Assembly (NCBI RefSeq): GCF_023159225.1 | Contig: NC_063188.1 | Span: 29,215,475 to 29,279,474 of the forward strand | From: Perognathus longimembris pacificus | Taxonomy: Eukaryota; Chordata; Mammalia; Rodentia; Heteromyidae | Reading direction: 5' to 3' | Length of the DNA stretch: 64,000 nucleotides | Translations under genes and position numbers: made by a program | Shown: in pieces, positions 35,427-47,470 of the stretch | How positions within the stretch are numbered: the first letter of the stretch is position 1 | How the letters are laid out: each line of letters starts with the position of its first letter | The notes under the pieces: generated by a model | Told to the model about the DNA's origin: nothing | Databases searched by the model: none | The model's input: only the letters and a program-made list of their open reading frames with translations

Positions 35427-38400
35427 CTAATTATTCCCAATAAGGGAGGCCATAGAGTCCATGTTTCTTTGGGTCTGGCTCACTTCACTTAGTATAACTT
35501 TTTCCAAGTCCTTCCATTTCCTTACAAATGGAACAATGTCATTCTTTCTGATAGAGGCATAAAATTCCATTGTGTATATGTACCACATTTTCCTGATCCA
35601 TTCGTCTACTGAGGGGCATCTGGGTTGGTTCCAGATTCTCGCTATGACAAATTGTGCTGCGATGAACATTGTTGTGCTGGTGGCATTACTGTGATTTTGT
35701 TTGTGGGCTTTTGGATAGTTACCCAACAGTGGGGCTGCTGGGTCATAGGGGAGTTCTATATTTAGCCTTCTGAGGAATCTCCATACTGCTTGCCAGAGTG
35801 GATGAACCAGTTTACATCCCCACCAACAATGAAGAAAGGTTCCCTTTTGGCCACATCCCCTCCAACAATTGTTATTATTAGTTTTCTTGATATATGACAT
35901 TCTTGCTGGGGTGAGATGGAATCTCAATGTTGTTTTGATTTTCATTTCCTTTATGGCCAGTGATGTAGAGCATTTTTTCATATGTCTATTGGCCATTCTC
36001 ATTTCCTCATCAGAGAAGTTTCTTTGTAAGTCTTTAGCCCACTTGATGAGCGAGCTATTGGTTCTTTGCGGTTTTGTTTTGGAAGAAGGTAATTTTTTTA
36101 GTTATGCATATATTTTAGAGATGAGGCCTTTGTCTGTTGAATGTCCGGTAAAGATCTTCTCCCAGTCTGTGGGCTTTCTGTTTATCTTGATAGCTATGTC
36201 CTTTACCCTGCAAAAGCTCTGAAGTTTGATGCAGTCCCATTTGTCCAACCTTTCTTTGATTTGTAGCCTTTCTGGGTCTTTGTTCAGGAAGTTCCGTCCT
36301 GCGCCAAGGAGCCCAAGTGTTTCTCCTACTCCTTCCTTTAGTGTTTTCAGGGTGTCTGTTTTGATTTCAAGGTCTTTAATCCTTTGGAATTGATTTTGGT
36401 GCAGGGTGATATATAAGGATCTAGTTTTAATTTGTTGCATGTGTTGAGCCAGTTTTGCCAGCACCACTTGTTAAAGAGGCTATCTTTCTTCCATACTATT
36501 GTTTTAGCTCCTTTATCAAAGATTAAGTAGGCGTAGTTCTGTGGGTTCAATTCTGGGTCTTCAATTCTGTTCCATTGGTCTTCAGGCCTGTTCCGGTGCC
36601 AATAACAAGCTGTTTTTATTACTATAGCTTTATAATACAGCTTGAAGTTGGGTATTGTAATTCCTCCAGCACTGTTCTTTCTGCTTAGGATTGTTTTTGC
36701 TATTCTAGGTCTTTTATTGTTCCATATGAATTTCTGGATTGTTTCCTCTATGTCATTAAAGAATGGTGTTGGGATATTGATGGGTATTGCATTGAATTTG
36801 TAGATAGCCTTTGGCAATATTGCCATTATGATTATATTAATCCTCCCAATCCAGGAGCATGGGAGGTTTTTCCATTTTCTTAGTTCTTACTTAATTTCAT
36901 TTTTCAAGCTTTTAAAGTTCTCATCAAAGAAGCCTTTCACTTCTTTGGTTAAGGTTATTCCTAGGTATTTTATGTTTTGGGGGGCTATTGCAAAGGGAGT
37001 TGCTTTCCTGATTTCAGCTTCGGTCTTCGGGTTGTTAGCATAGAGAAAGGCCGTTGATTTTTGAAGGTTTATTTTATATCCTGCAACTTTGCCAAAGTTT
37101 TGTATCAGCTCTAGTAGCTTGGGGGTAGAGTCTATGGGATTCTTTAGGTATAGGATCATGTCATCTGCGAAGAGAGAAAGTTTAACTTCATCTTTACCTA
37201 CTTGGATCCCCTTTATATTTTCTTCTTGCCTAATTGCTCTGGCTAGGAATTCTAGTACTATGTTGAAGAGCAGGAGAGAGAGTGGACATCCCTGCCTTGT
37301 TCCTGATTTTAAAGGGAATGGCTTTAGTTTTTCACCATTTAGAGTTATGCTTGCTGTTGGTTTGTCATAAACTGCCTTGATTATATTCAGGAATGTTCCC
37401 TGGAATCCCAGTTTTTCCAGGGCTTTTAGCATAAATGGGTGCTGGATTTTATCGAACGCTTTTTCCGCATCCAGCGATAAAACCATGTGGTTCTTTACCT
37501 TGCTCCGGTTGATGTGGTGGATTACATTAATTGACTTGCGTATATTAAACCAGCTTTGCATCCATGGGATGAATCCAGTTTGATCGTGGTGTATGATTTT
37601 TTTGATGACCTGTTGAAGTCGATTGGCCAGAATTTTGTTGAGAATTTTTGCATCTGTGTTCATCAGGGAGATTCGTCTGTAGTCCTCTTTCCATGATGAG
37701 TCTCTGCCTGGTTTTGGGATGAGGGTTATACTGGCTTCATAAAATGAGTCTGGTAGTGAATGTTCTCTTTCAATTTCATTGAAGAGTTTGAGAAATATTG
37801 GAGTGAGTTCTGTTTTGAAGGCCTTGTATAATTCTGCGGTGAATCCGTCTGGACCTGGGCTTTTCTTGGATGGGAGATCATTTATTGCTGTTTCTATTTC
37901 AATACTGGATATGGGTCTGTTTATAAGATTTAAGTCTTCATAGTTTAGTTTGGGGTATCAATTTTTTCTAGGAAATCATCCATTTCTTCCAAGTTCTCGA
38001 ATTTGTTGGCATAAAGGTTTGCAAAATAGTCCCTTATTATTTTCTGAATTTCGGTTATTTCTGTGGTGATGCTACCTGTTTCATCTCTTATCTTGTTTAT
38101 TTGAGTGTGCTGCCTTCGTTTTTTGTCTGTCTATCTTGTTGATTTTTTCAAAGAACCAACTCTTTGTTTTGTTGATTCTTTCGATGGTTTTTTTCGTCTC
38201 TAATTGATTTAATTCTGATTTGATTTTAATTATTTGCTTCCGTCTATTGACTTGGGGTTTGGCTTGCTCTTCTCTCTCCAGAAAATTAAGGTGCTTCCTT
38301 AGATTACTGAGTTGTTGTTTCTCCAGTTTGTTGTTGTATGTACTCAGAGATATAAATTTTCCTCTGAGTACTGCCTTTGCTGTGTCCCAAAGGAGCTGGT

Positions 38401-39255
38401 ACTTTGTGTCCTCAACTTGGTTGAAGTCCATAAACATTTGAATTTCTGTTTTAATTTCTTCAATGATCCACTGATGGTTCAGCAGTGTGTTCTTTAGTCT
38501 CCATGAATTGTGGGATTTTCTGTGGTGGCTGAATGAGTTGAGCTCTAATTTTATTCCATTGTGGTCTGAAGGAATGCAGGGAATGATTTTGATACTTCTG
38601 AATTTGTACAGATTTTCATTGTGTCCTAAGATTGATCTATTTTGGAGAATGTTCCATGTGCTGCCGAAAAGAATGTGTATTCTGTCCTTGCTGGGTGGAA
38701 TATTCTGTAGATGTCGATTAAGTCTAGTTGGTCTATGCAATTGTTTAGTTCTGTGGTTTCTTTGTTTAGTTTTTGGCGTGTTGATCTGTCCAGAGGTGAT
38801 AGTGGAGTGTTTAAGTCCCCCACTATCATTGTGTTTGGGTCTATGAGTGATTTTAGAGCCAGTAGTGTTTGTTTGATGAAGTTGGGTGCTCCTGCATTTG
38901 GTGTGTAGATATTTATGATGGTTATTTCTTCCTGTTGGAGAGATCCTTTTACTAGTATGTAGTAACATTCTTTGTCTCTTCTTACCTTTTTTAATTTGAA
39001 GTCAATTTTGTCTGATACTAGGATTGCAACTCCAGCCTGCTTATGGGGGCCATTTGCTTGATAGATTTGTTTCCAGCCTTTCACTTTTAGAAGATGTTTA
39101 CTTTTGCTGGATAGATGTGTCTCTTGGAGGCAGCAGAAAGATGGATCTTGATTTTTGATCCGGCTTTTGAGCCTATGTCGTTTGATTGGAGAATTAAGTC
39201 CATTAATGTTGACAGTTAGGATTGAGAGGTGATCGTTTGTTCCTTTCATTATCAC
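35427..39255 (-). pseudogene. L1 B ORF2, several frameshifts and stops
   Basis: The endonuclease is readable from Met at 39,255 (NINGLNSPIKRHR, QETHLSS, GDLNTPL, where the family has GDFNTPL). A one-base deletion near 38,630 shifts the frame, with SDHNGIKLEL in the next frame. A deletion of about 17 bases near 38,110 shifts it again. The RT core at 37,663-36,887 is open ([30 protein letters not shown]) and ends in a TAA. The C-terminal part is split between frames at 36,826-36,347, 36,467-36,102 and 36,002-35,427. It is less eroded than L1 A. Confidence 0.88.
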
Positions 39256-39301
39256 TATCTTGTTTAAAGCTGTGTCTTCCCATTTCTTGATCTAGTGTTT
39301 A

Positions 39302-39796
39302 TTAATTAGGGTTCATTTCTCTGTCTGTGTTGGGATCTTGATTATTTTCCCTGTATAGTACATCTTTAAGGATTTTGTGTAAAGCTGGTTTGGTGTAGAT
39401 ATATTGTTTCAGTTTTTCCTTATTGTGGAAGACTTTTATTTGACCTTCGGCTATGAAGGAGAGTTTGGCTGGGTACAGAACTCTTGGTTGGTAGTTATTT
39501 TTATTTAGAGTTTGGTGTACTTCATTCCAGGCTCTCCTTGCTTTCATGGTCTTTGCTGAGAAGTCTGGGGTAATTCTGATTGCTTTTCCTTTATATGTGA
39601 TTGTTTTCTTTGCCCTAACAGCTTTGAGTAATTTTTCCTTGCACTCTGCTGAAGCTGTTTTGATCACAATGTGTCGGTGGGAAGTCCTATTCTGGTCTGG
39701 TCGACTTGGGTTTCTAAATGCTTCTTGTATCTGTATAGGCCTTTCCTTCTGGATGTTTGGGAAGTTCTCAGCTAATATTCTGTTAAATAGGTTGCC
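39302..39796 (-). pseudogene. L1 B ORF1 remnant, C-terminal part only
   Basis: Open at 39,667-39,302 (RVLYPAKLSFIAEGQIKVF, KILKDVLYRENNQ). The region upstream, including the start codon, coiled coil and most of the RRM, is deleted. The deletion joins 39,796 directly to 5' UTR sequence at 39,797. Confidence 0.85.
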
Positions 39797-41660
39797 TTAC
39801 AATTTCACAATTATATACTGATAACTTGTATACCTGTCTATAAAGTTAGATTTGGTGTTCCTAAGGAATACAATTTCAATATAACAACCGATCCTGGGCC
39901 CTGTATTCAATAGTTACTTATTTACTGTTACAACCCTATATGCAATTCTTGTTTTTATATTAAGTTCTTTTAGGACTGGCTTTCTGTATGAACCCCTTTG
40001 ATTAACTCGTATTAAGCTGGGATACCCTCTATCCAATAACCAGGAGTCAATGGAACCTGGAGGTCCAGGCAGTAAGTCAGGAGGGTAAGTTGGAGGTAGT
40101 AAAGAGAATAGAGTAAAATGTATTGGGGGGGTGGTGATTTTGGTTTAGTTTCAGTGACGTGGAAATGTGGAGAAGAGTAGAATCAGTAGAAAGAACAATG
40201 TTAAAATGACAGACACTGGAGAGTTAGCAGAAACGGGTGGAGGTGTTATTTATAGGAAAGTAATTTTTAAAGGAAGAGGACGCAACGAGAGAAATGAAGT
40301 AAAAATACTGGAAGACAGATACACATAACAGAGAAATATTATTTAAAAAGGAAGCATAAGTAAATAAAAAGGAAAATAACAGAAAAGGAACAACCCAAAC
40401 AAATAAACAAACACAAAAAATTTGATAAAACAAACCAGTAAAAATGGAAAACAAACAAACAAAAAACAAATAAACCAAAAAAAAAAAAACAATGATGTTT
40501 CAGGTGTGAAAAAATTAAAAAGAAAATTAAAAAAAATTTTAAAAAAATGTTTGAAAAGAGAAAGAAACCAGTCTCTCTTTTCCCTGCAATGGACTGCAGT
40601 CTATTTTCCTGATTGGCTGGTTTGACTTGATTTCAGTTGGCAAGGGGTGGATCTGTTCTGACCTTCTCCCCTGTTGGTGCAATCGTGGGTCTCTGAGGTT
40701 CACACAGCTTGCAGGCAGGCCTTGGGCGTCCTCTGTCGATGGGGACATGAGCAGTCTCAGGAACTGTGGCTCCTCTGTCTGCTCTGGGGCCGCTGCCTTT
40801 GATGCCTGGACTTGACTATGCTGTGAACTCAGCAGGGCGGGGCGCTTCTGGCCTGTTTTGCTTCACTGAGAGTTGCTTGCCTGAGGGAGGCGGCCTCCTT
40901 GGCATAGGTGGCTATGGAATGCAGCTCCGTTTTGGGCTGGGAATTAGCTTCCTCTGGGACGGGACCGTTTAGCTGTCCCCGGAACTGTTTGTTCCTCTGT
41001 CTGTTGTTTCCGTGCCCCTGGTAGCTGCTTGCAGCTTTTGCTTTAAGTTTAGAAATTCTGGGGGGCAGGGCAGGGCACCTCTGGCCAAGCCCCGGACTCG
41101 CCTCCCGCCAGGGCAGGGGGCGTTCTTCTGGGCGGAGCTGGTTCTCACTGATTCCGCCCCTCCTGCCCTTTTCAAAGATGGCTTTTTTGACCTCGCTTTC
41201 CCCAGGCCCGCTTCAGTTCCAGTCTGGTCTGACCCTATGCCAGTGGCAAAGATGGCGCTTTGCTCTGGCGGTGGGGACAGGGATGCCTTCCAGAAGCTGG
41301 ACTGTGGGCATACGTGAGGATAATTTTTGTGGGGTACTCACGCTGTCTCTGCGATGTCAGGTCCTCCGTGCTCGGCTGCCGTCTGGAGTATTTCTCGCTT
41401 TAGCTGCACGGAGTGCGGGGGGGGGCTGTGCCCGGCAATGTGCCAGAGCCGGCACTGACGCGGCGGCGGGACGCCGCCTGGAGCTCAAATCTGTGTTTTC
41501 AGACCAGCAAAGTCGATTTTTCCTTCCTGTTCAGAATCCCTGTACTGTTAGAACTTACTTTGGCTGTCTTTCTCGGAGAAACAGTTTCTATTGGGTGAGA
41601 AAACTACAATATCAGAGGGAGCTCTGCAAGGGCTCAGCCGCTCCTCTGCCGTCTTCCTCG
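39797..41660 (-). promoter_or_regulatory. L1 B 5' UTR
   Basis: Corresponds to L1-1 12,807-14,690: AT-rich near ORF1 (39,800-40,560) and GC-rich towards the 5' end (40,620-41,660). Promoter function is inferred from the L1 family. An antisense open frame of 175 codons at 41,178-41,705 overlaps its first 480 bases and runs into the T run of L1 A. Confidence 0.75.
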
Positions 41661-41692
41661 GGAACCTGGTTTTTTTTTTTTTTTTTTTTTTT

Positions 41693-43325
41693 GATGACTT
41701 GTTGAAATCAGTTGGCCAGAATTTTTTTCAGAAGCTTAGCATCGATGTTCATCAAGGAAATGGTCTGTAGTTCTCTTTCCTTGATGGGTTCCTGTCTGGT
41801 TTTGGGAGTCGCGTTAAACTAGCATCATAGAATGTGTTTGGTTGTGAACTTTTATTCTCTATTTCATTGACGAGTTTGAGGAGTGTTGGTGAGATCTGTT
41901 TTGAAGGCCTTATAGAATTCCGCTTTGAATCCATCTGGACCTGGGCTTTTCTTGGAAGGAAGATCTCTTATTGCACTATTTCATAGCTGGATATAGTTCT
42001 GTTTAGTAGGTTTAAATCTTCTTGGTTAAGTTTGGGCATATCAATTTTGGTTAGGAATTTGTCCCTTTCTTCCAGGTCCTCAAATTTGTTGCCATACAGG
42101 TTTGCCAAATACTCCCTTATTATATTCTGGACCTTTGTTGTTTCTGTGGTGATGTTCCCTGTTTTGTCTCTGATCTTGTTTATTTGGGTCTACTGTCTTC
42201 ATTTTTTGGTCAGATTTGCTAGGGGTTTATCTTGTTAATTTTTTCAAAGAATCAACTCTGTATCGTTGATTCTTTCTATGGCTGTTTGGACTCTAAGTCA
42301 TTAAATTCTGATTTGGTTTTAATCATTTGCTTCGGCCTATTGGCTTGGGGTTTGGTTTGTTGCTCTCTTTCAAGGAGCTTAAGGTGCTTTGTTAAGTTGT
42401 TGAATTGAGATTTCTCCAACTGGTTGGTGTAGGCATTCAGAGCTATGAATTTTCCTCTGAGTACTGCCTTTACTGTGTCCCAGAGGAGCTGGTAATTTGT
42501 GGGTTCGTCTTGGTTTAATTCCATAAACATTTGAAATTCTGTTCTGATTTCCTTGATGATCCTTTGGTGATTCAGCAATGTATTGTTGAGTCTCCATGAG
42601 TTGTGGGGTTTTCTTTGGTGTTGAGCTCTAGTTTTATCCCATTGTCGTCTGAGAGAATGCAAGGAATGATTTCAATGTTTCTGAATTGTTTGCTTTGTGC
42701 CCTAAAATGTGATCTATTTTGGAGAATATTCCATGGGCCGCTGAAAAGAATGTATATTCTGGTTTTGCTGGGTGGAATATTCTGTAGATGTTGGTTAAGT
42801 CTAGATGGTCTATGCAGTTGTTAATTCTGAAGTTCTTTGCTCAGTTTTTGGCATGTTGATCTGTCCAGAGGTGACAGTGGTATGTGAAAGTCTCCAATAA
42901 TCAATGTGTTTGGGTCTATGAGTGTTTGTAGAGTCAGTAGTGTTTTTTTGATGAAGTTGGGAGCTCCTGTATTTGGTGTATAGATGTTTAGGATTTTTAT
43001 GTCCTGCTGTAGGAGAGATCATTTTATTAGTATGTAGTAACCTTCTTTATCTCATTTTACTGTTTTTAGTTTGAAGTCAATTTTTTTCTGATACTGAGAT
43101 TGCAACACCGGCCTGCTTATGGAGCCTCTTTGCTTGATAGATTTTATTCCATCCTTTCACTTTTAGATTATGTTTGCTTTTGCTGGCAAGTTGCCTCTCT
43201 TGAGGGCAGCAGCAAGATGGATCATGTTTTTTGATCCAGTTTGTCAGTCTATGTCGTTTAATTGGAGAATTAAGTCCATTAGTGTTGAGCGTTAGGATTG
43301 AGAGGTGATTGTTTGTTCCTTTCAT
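41693..43325 (-). pseudogene. L1 A ORF2 N-terminal half
   Basis: Endonuclease fragments are in several frames: NGLNSPIKRHRL at 43,325-43,077 and KLKHNLKVKG-like sequence after QERQL (QETHL in the family). Further pieces lie at 42,662-42,276 (LLREQQ-like linker, HKLPAPLG in another frame). It has many frameshifts. The RT half is at 32,770-34,908. Confidence 0.8.
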
Positions 43326-43359
43326 TGTATCTATCTTTGTAGGGGATGTCTTCCTATTT

Positions 43360-44849
43360 TGCTCTAATAAATGTAGTTTTATTTAGGGATCCTTTGTCTG
43401 GATCATGGTCTTGGTGGTTTTCAATATGGAGGACATCATTGAGGATATTCTGTAATGCTGGTTTTGTGGAGATATATTGGGTCAATTTTTCCTTGCTATG
43501 GAAGACTTTTATTTGATCTTCAGCTATGAATGAGAGTTTAGCCAGGTCTTGGCTGACAGTTTTCTTTAGGATGTGGCTATCCTCATTGCAGGCTCTCCTT
43601 GCTTTCATGTTATCCGCTGAGAAATCTGGAGTAATTCTTATTGGTTTTCCTTTATATGTGATTGTTCTCTTTTCCCTAGCTGCTTTGAGGATTCTTTCTT
43701 TAGTCTCTATTGATCCTGTTCTGATTACAATGTGTAGATGGGAAGTCCTATTCTGGTCTGGTCTGTCTGGGATCCTAAATGCTTCTTTTATCTGGATGGG
43801 CCCATCCTTCTACATGTTTGGGAAGTTTTCAGCTAATATTCTGTTAAATAAATTGCCTATTACATTGACTTCCTTCTCTAGATTTTCTTCAATACCTATT
43901 AGCCTTATATTGGGCTTCCTGATTATGTCTTGGAGCTCCTGAAGTGAGCGGTCTTGCTTTTTGGATTGATTTTATATTATTTTTTCTTCTTTCTCCTTAA
44001 AGTCTAGGCTGTCTTCAATTCCTGAGATTTGATCTTCTGTCTCATCCAGTCTATTCCCTAAACTTACAACTTGATTTCTTGTCTCCCTTCCTTCTGATTG
44101 ATAAATCTTTTTTTTTTTTTTTTTTTTTGGCCAGTCCTGGGCCTTGGACTCAGGGCCTGAGCACTGCCCCTGGCTTCTCTTTGCTCAAGGCCAGCACTCT
44201 GCCACTTGAGCCACAGTGCCACTTCTGGCCGTTTTCTGTATATGTGGTGCTGGGGAATTGAACCCAGGGCCTCATGTCAAGCACTCGTGCCACTAGGCCA
44301 TATCCCCAGCCCCTGATTGATCATTCTTGATGGCTTGTATATCTCTGCTGTAGTTCTCTCTTAGGTCCTGTATGGGCTTCCTTAATTCATTAATTTGGTT
44401 CTGGGTGCTGTCTCTAAGCTCTTTTAGCCGAGTAGATATCTTTTCAAGGGACTCTTTTTCCTTCTGTTGGAGATCGTATATCTTTCTATTTGTTGAGGCC
44501 ATGAAATTCGCTATTAATTTATGATTGGATTCACAGCATTCATGTATTATTCTTTGGCTCACCCCCTCACATTCTAGATTACTTGTCTGGAGAGACTCAA
44601 ACTTTTCATTTATCATTTTTATCAGCAGAGTTTGTAGAGCATTTTGATCGCTCTCCTCTAGGACTTCAATTGAATGCTCTGTTTCCTGTTTGATTTGGGT
44701 GGGTGATGAAATTCCCCGGCTAGGACCCCTGGGCTGCTGAGGGCAGGCCAGCTGGGACCCCTGGGATGCTGATGGTGGGCAGCAGGCTCTGGGAGGGACC
44801 CCTGAGCTGCCTGCGGTGAGTCCCAGCTGGGACTCCGGGACTTCTCCAT
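43360..44849 (-). pseudogene. L1 A ORF1 with an alternative N-terminus
   Basis: Starts MEKSRSPSWDSPQAAQGS at 44,849. The first 60 residues are Pro/Ser/Gln-rich and come from an imperfect repeat built on GGACCCCTGGG (sense complement at 44,725-44,835). They have no match in L1-1 ORF1. Coiled-coil sequence follows (MINEKFESLQTSNLE, 44,616-44,293), and the C-terminal domain is at 43,608-43,354. A SINE disrupts the middle. The N-terminal swap is the notable feature. Confidence 0.75.
44103..44312 (-). mobile_element. Dimeric tRNA SINE inside L1 A ORF1
   Basis: T run (A tail) at 44,108-44,128, complement of GGACTGGCC, both monomers present. A small deletion lies in the head near 44,277. Target duplication ctgattgat is at 44,094-44,102 and 44,313-44,321. 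Confidence 0.9.
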
Positions 44850-44870
44850 TTTCTTTTGTTCTCCTGTAGT

Positions 44871-45222
44871 ATTTAAAATTTTAATAGTTAGCTTGGTTTT
44901 TATTTTGGTTTGAAATAATTATGGTAGTAAGACTATTCGTCTCTGACTTTAGCAGACTTTGTATGCCACAGATAGACAGGTGCCCTATTTTCTATTATTA
45001 CATAAATAATTTTAGTATGGGTTATACCACTGTCTTAATAGGCTTATTTAACAAAATACCTTAAACTGTTAGGTTTGCAGATGTGACTTCTTAATGTTGA
45101 CTTTGAAATTAAACAATGATTCAGAATGAAATAGTGAATATCTAATTGCTTAAATCAATAATAGCTTAAATGATTACAATTCCTTATAGTTTTATTATTT
45201 GCTATCAACAATGTTGTAGTCA
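44871..45222. other. Intergenic sequence
   Basis: Nothing recognised. Confidence 0.5.
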
Positions 45223-45602
45223 AATGCAAGGTGGAGAAGGGTCTCCCTTTTAAGAACATATGGCTGATGTCAAAAACTAAAGACAAGGCAGAGTGATGAA
45301 ATGAAAGCTTAATGAACAAGATGGGCCATATTTAATGCAGAAGGCCAAAGCAGCCAAATAAACATCATGAAAATTATGATGTGATGTGAGGAAGAGACAA
45401 TGAATTGACAAAGCAATTGAAAAAAAAAGACAGATATTCAGCCCAGATAATGGCCTAAAATCTGCCCTGAATCTTTCCTGGGTGTGCTATACATCCAGGT
45501 GCCCTTTCTTTTGCTTTAGTAGTGTCTTAATAAACCTTTGTATCTTCTAGTTCCACAAATCATTCTCTTTTGACAACTGGCTGCTCTGATATCCCCAACA
45601 TT
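45223..45602 (+). repeat. Possible LTR relic
   Basis: AATAAACCTTTGTATCTTC near 45,529-45,547 is followed 55 bases later by the terminus 'ctctgatatccccaaca'. TTGGTGATC then resembles a degenerate primer binding site. These features fit the R-U5 end of an LTR. The 5' boundary is uncertain and no internal genes follow. Confidence 0.4.
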
Positions 45603-46029
45603 GGTGATCAAATTATTTCAATTTTGTTTTGGTATTTTTATCTCTAATGGTAGAGTTTAACGCTTTATTCATACAAGTTTATTAGGAGTGTTGAACAAAT
45701 TATGGATTTTTTTTACTTTTAATTTACTCAGTAATTCAAATATTAAACAATGTATACCAATATCTAGCATTTCAATGATGATTTTATCTATTTGTCCTTA
45801 CATTATATACTTTTCTGCTCTTTGAATTGCATTCATTTTTCCTATTAAAACATTTGTAATTTATATATTTTCTTTATTACTGTTCTACCAGGATTATTAA
45901 TAACTGATGAGTATTCTAATTGGGATACAAAATTTTAATGTAATCATTACAAAGTTCATTTTCTACTATAATTTTATTGCATAAAGCAATACGTTTCATT
46001 ATGGGCTTTCTGAGCATTCATATAATATA
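45603..46029. other. AT-rich intergenic sequence
   Basis: Nothing recognised. Confidence 0.45.
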
Positions 46030-47240
46030 TTTTTATCTTATCAACTTCCCCTCATCACAACTGCCCCTCTACTCACTGTAATTCTCCCTAACAAATAGTT
46101 CCCTGTTTAAGCTCATGTCTTCTTGATTTTGCATACGTGACAGAACATGGGATATTTGTCTTTCTTGATCTGACTTCCTTCACTTAAAATTGTGGTCGCC
46201 TGTTTTATCAATGTTTCTGTAAATTACATATTTTATTTTGATGGCTGAATAATACTCCATTGTATATACATGCCATATTTTATTCATTCATCATTTAGAG
46301 GATACCTAGAAGGATCCCTTGGCTATAATAAATACTGTTGCTATAAAAATAGATATGCAATTGCTTTAATTGTATGCTGATTTATTTTTCTTTGAATATG
46401 TGCCAGGAGTAGAATAGAGGGTTAGCATGGTATTTTTATCTTTAGCATTTGGAGGAACCTCCATATCAATTCCATAGTAGCTATACTGGTTTACATTTAG
46501 CCAATGACAGTCTATCAGAAGTGTTCTCCCATCAACCCAATATCTGCCAGCTTTTGTTATTGTTTATTTTCTTGATAGTCATTTTAAATGGGGTGAGATG
46601 GAATATAGTTTCATTTCCTTTATGGATGAAGATATTAAGTATTTCAAGTATTTATTGGCCATTTTTTCTTTCGAAAGCCATTTAATCTATTTGTCCATTT
46701 AGTAATTGGGTAATTTATTATTTTGGAGTTTACTTTTCTGAGTCCTTTATATATCCAGAATATTAATCCTGTGCCAGGTGGAAAGCTTGCAAAATCTTTT
46801 ATATTGTAGCATGTCTCATTACTGTGAGAATTATTTTTTCCTTCTGGCTTTTATTTGATGTGCAGAAGCTTTTGAATTTGATGCAATCTCATTTTCAAGT
46901 CTTGCTCTTATTTTCTGAGCTATTGGAGTAATTCATAAGAAATAGATGTCTATGCATATACTTTGAAGTAATGTCCCCCTATTTTACCTACAATAGTTCA
47001 AATTTTTAAGTCTTATATTAATATCTGTGAGCCACTTTGAAATGATTTTTATATAGGGTGAAAGATAGAGATCTGGTTCAGGTTTTTACACATCAACACT
47101 CAGTTTTCCTAGCACCTTTGGTGAATGAGATGGCTTTTCTCCAATGTAGGTTTGAGCACCTTTGTGAAAAATCAGATATTTGTAGCTTTTTTGGGCTTAT
47201 CTCTGGGTCTTCCATTCTGTTGGTATATGTGTCTGGTGGA
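46030..47240 (-). mobile_element. Ancient L1 ORF2 C-terminus and 3' region
   Basis: The minus strand carries the old mammalian L1 pattern: complement of 'gctgaataatactccattgt' (46,243-46,262), the 'ggggtgagatggaat' block (46,588-46,602), 'gttgtgccaggtgg'-type sequence and an ORF2 piece near 47,050-47,240. It is heavily diverged and belongs to a different, older subfamily from L1-1, A and B. Confidence 0.75.
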
Positions 47241-47470
47241 ATATGACAGAGACTGTCCAGTCTGGACTATTTTTGTTGAGAAACAGTTTATTACGGCCAA
47301 TACCAATATCCTCATCAGCGGAACAACCACAATAACCTAACTTCCTCGTACTAGACTCCACTTCCTAAGATTTCTGTCAGTTCTCAGTATTACTACAAAC
47401 TGGAGAGCAAATCTTCAACACATGATCCTCAAGGGACACTTCATATCCAAACTATAGTATTTATTGTACA
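47241..47470. other. Possible fragment of an old dispersed repeat
   Basis: 'gacacttcatatccaaacta' (47,436-47,455) and the preceding sequence resemble a common mammalian dispersed repeat. I cannot assign the family. Confidence 0.3.

Larger units (their letters stand above)
34909..41660 (-). mobile_element. L1 B: near full-length L1 inserted into L1 A
   Basis: About 6.75 kb, from its A-rich 3' end (34,909-34,925) to its 5' end at 41,660 (complement GAGGAAGACGGCAGAGGAGC), the same start as L1-1. It lacks about 700 bases corresponding to L1-1 14,691-15,392, which accounts for its shorter length. L1 A sequence continues on either side: '...gtgtatggttg' at left, T run plus 'gatgacttgttg' at right. 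Confidence 0.92.
41670..44870 (-). mobile_element. L1 A, 5' half (ORF1 and ORF2 N-terminus)
   Basis: Resumes L1 A after the L1 B insertion with a 23-base T run (A on the sense strand). ORF2 extends up to its start near 43,325 (MKGTNNHLSILTL). ORF1 occupies about 43,360-44,849, split by a SINE at 44,103-44,312. The element ends about 20 bases upstream of the ORF1 Met. It is more diverged than L1-1 and L1 B, fitting an older insertion. Confidence 0.88.

Noticed and set aside
39790..39800. Splicing as the cause of the L1 B ORF1 deletion
   Set aside because: The bases after the donor-like GT are retained at the joint and the acceptor side does not place AG correctly.
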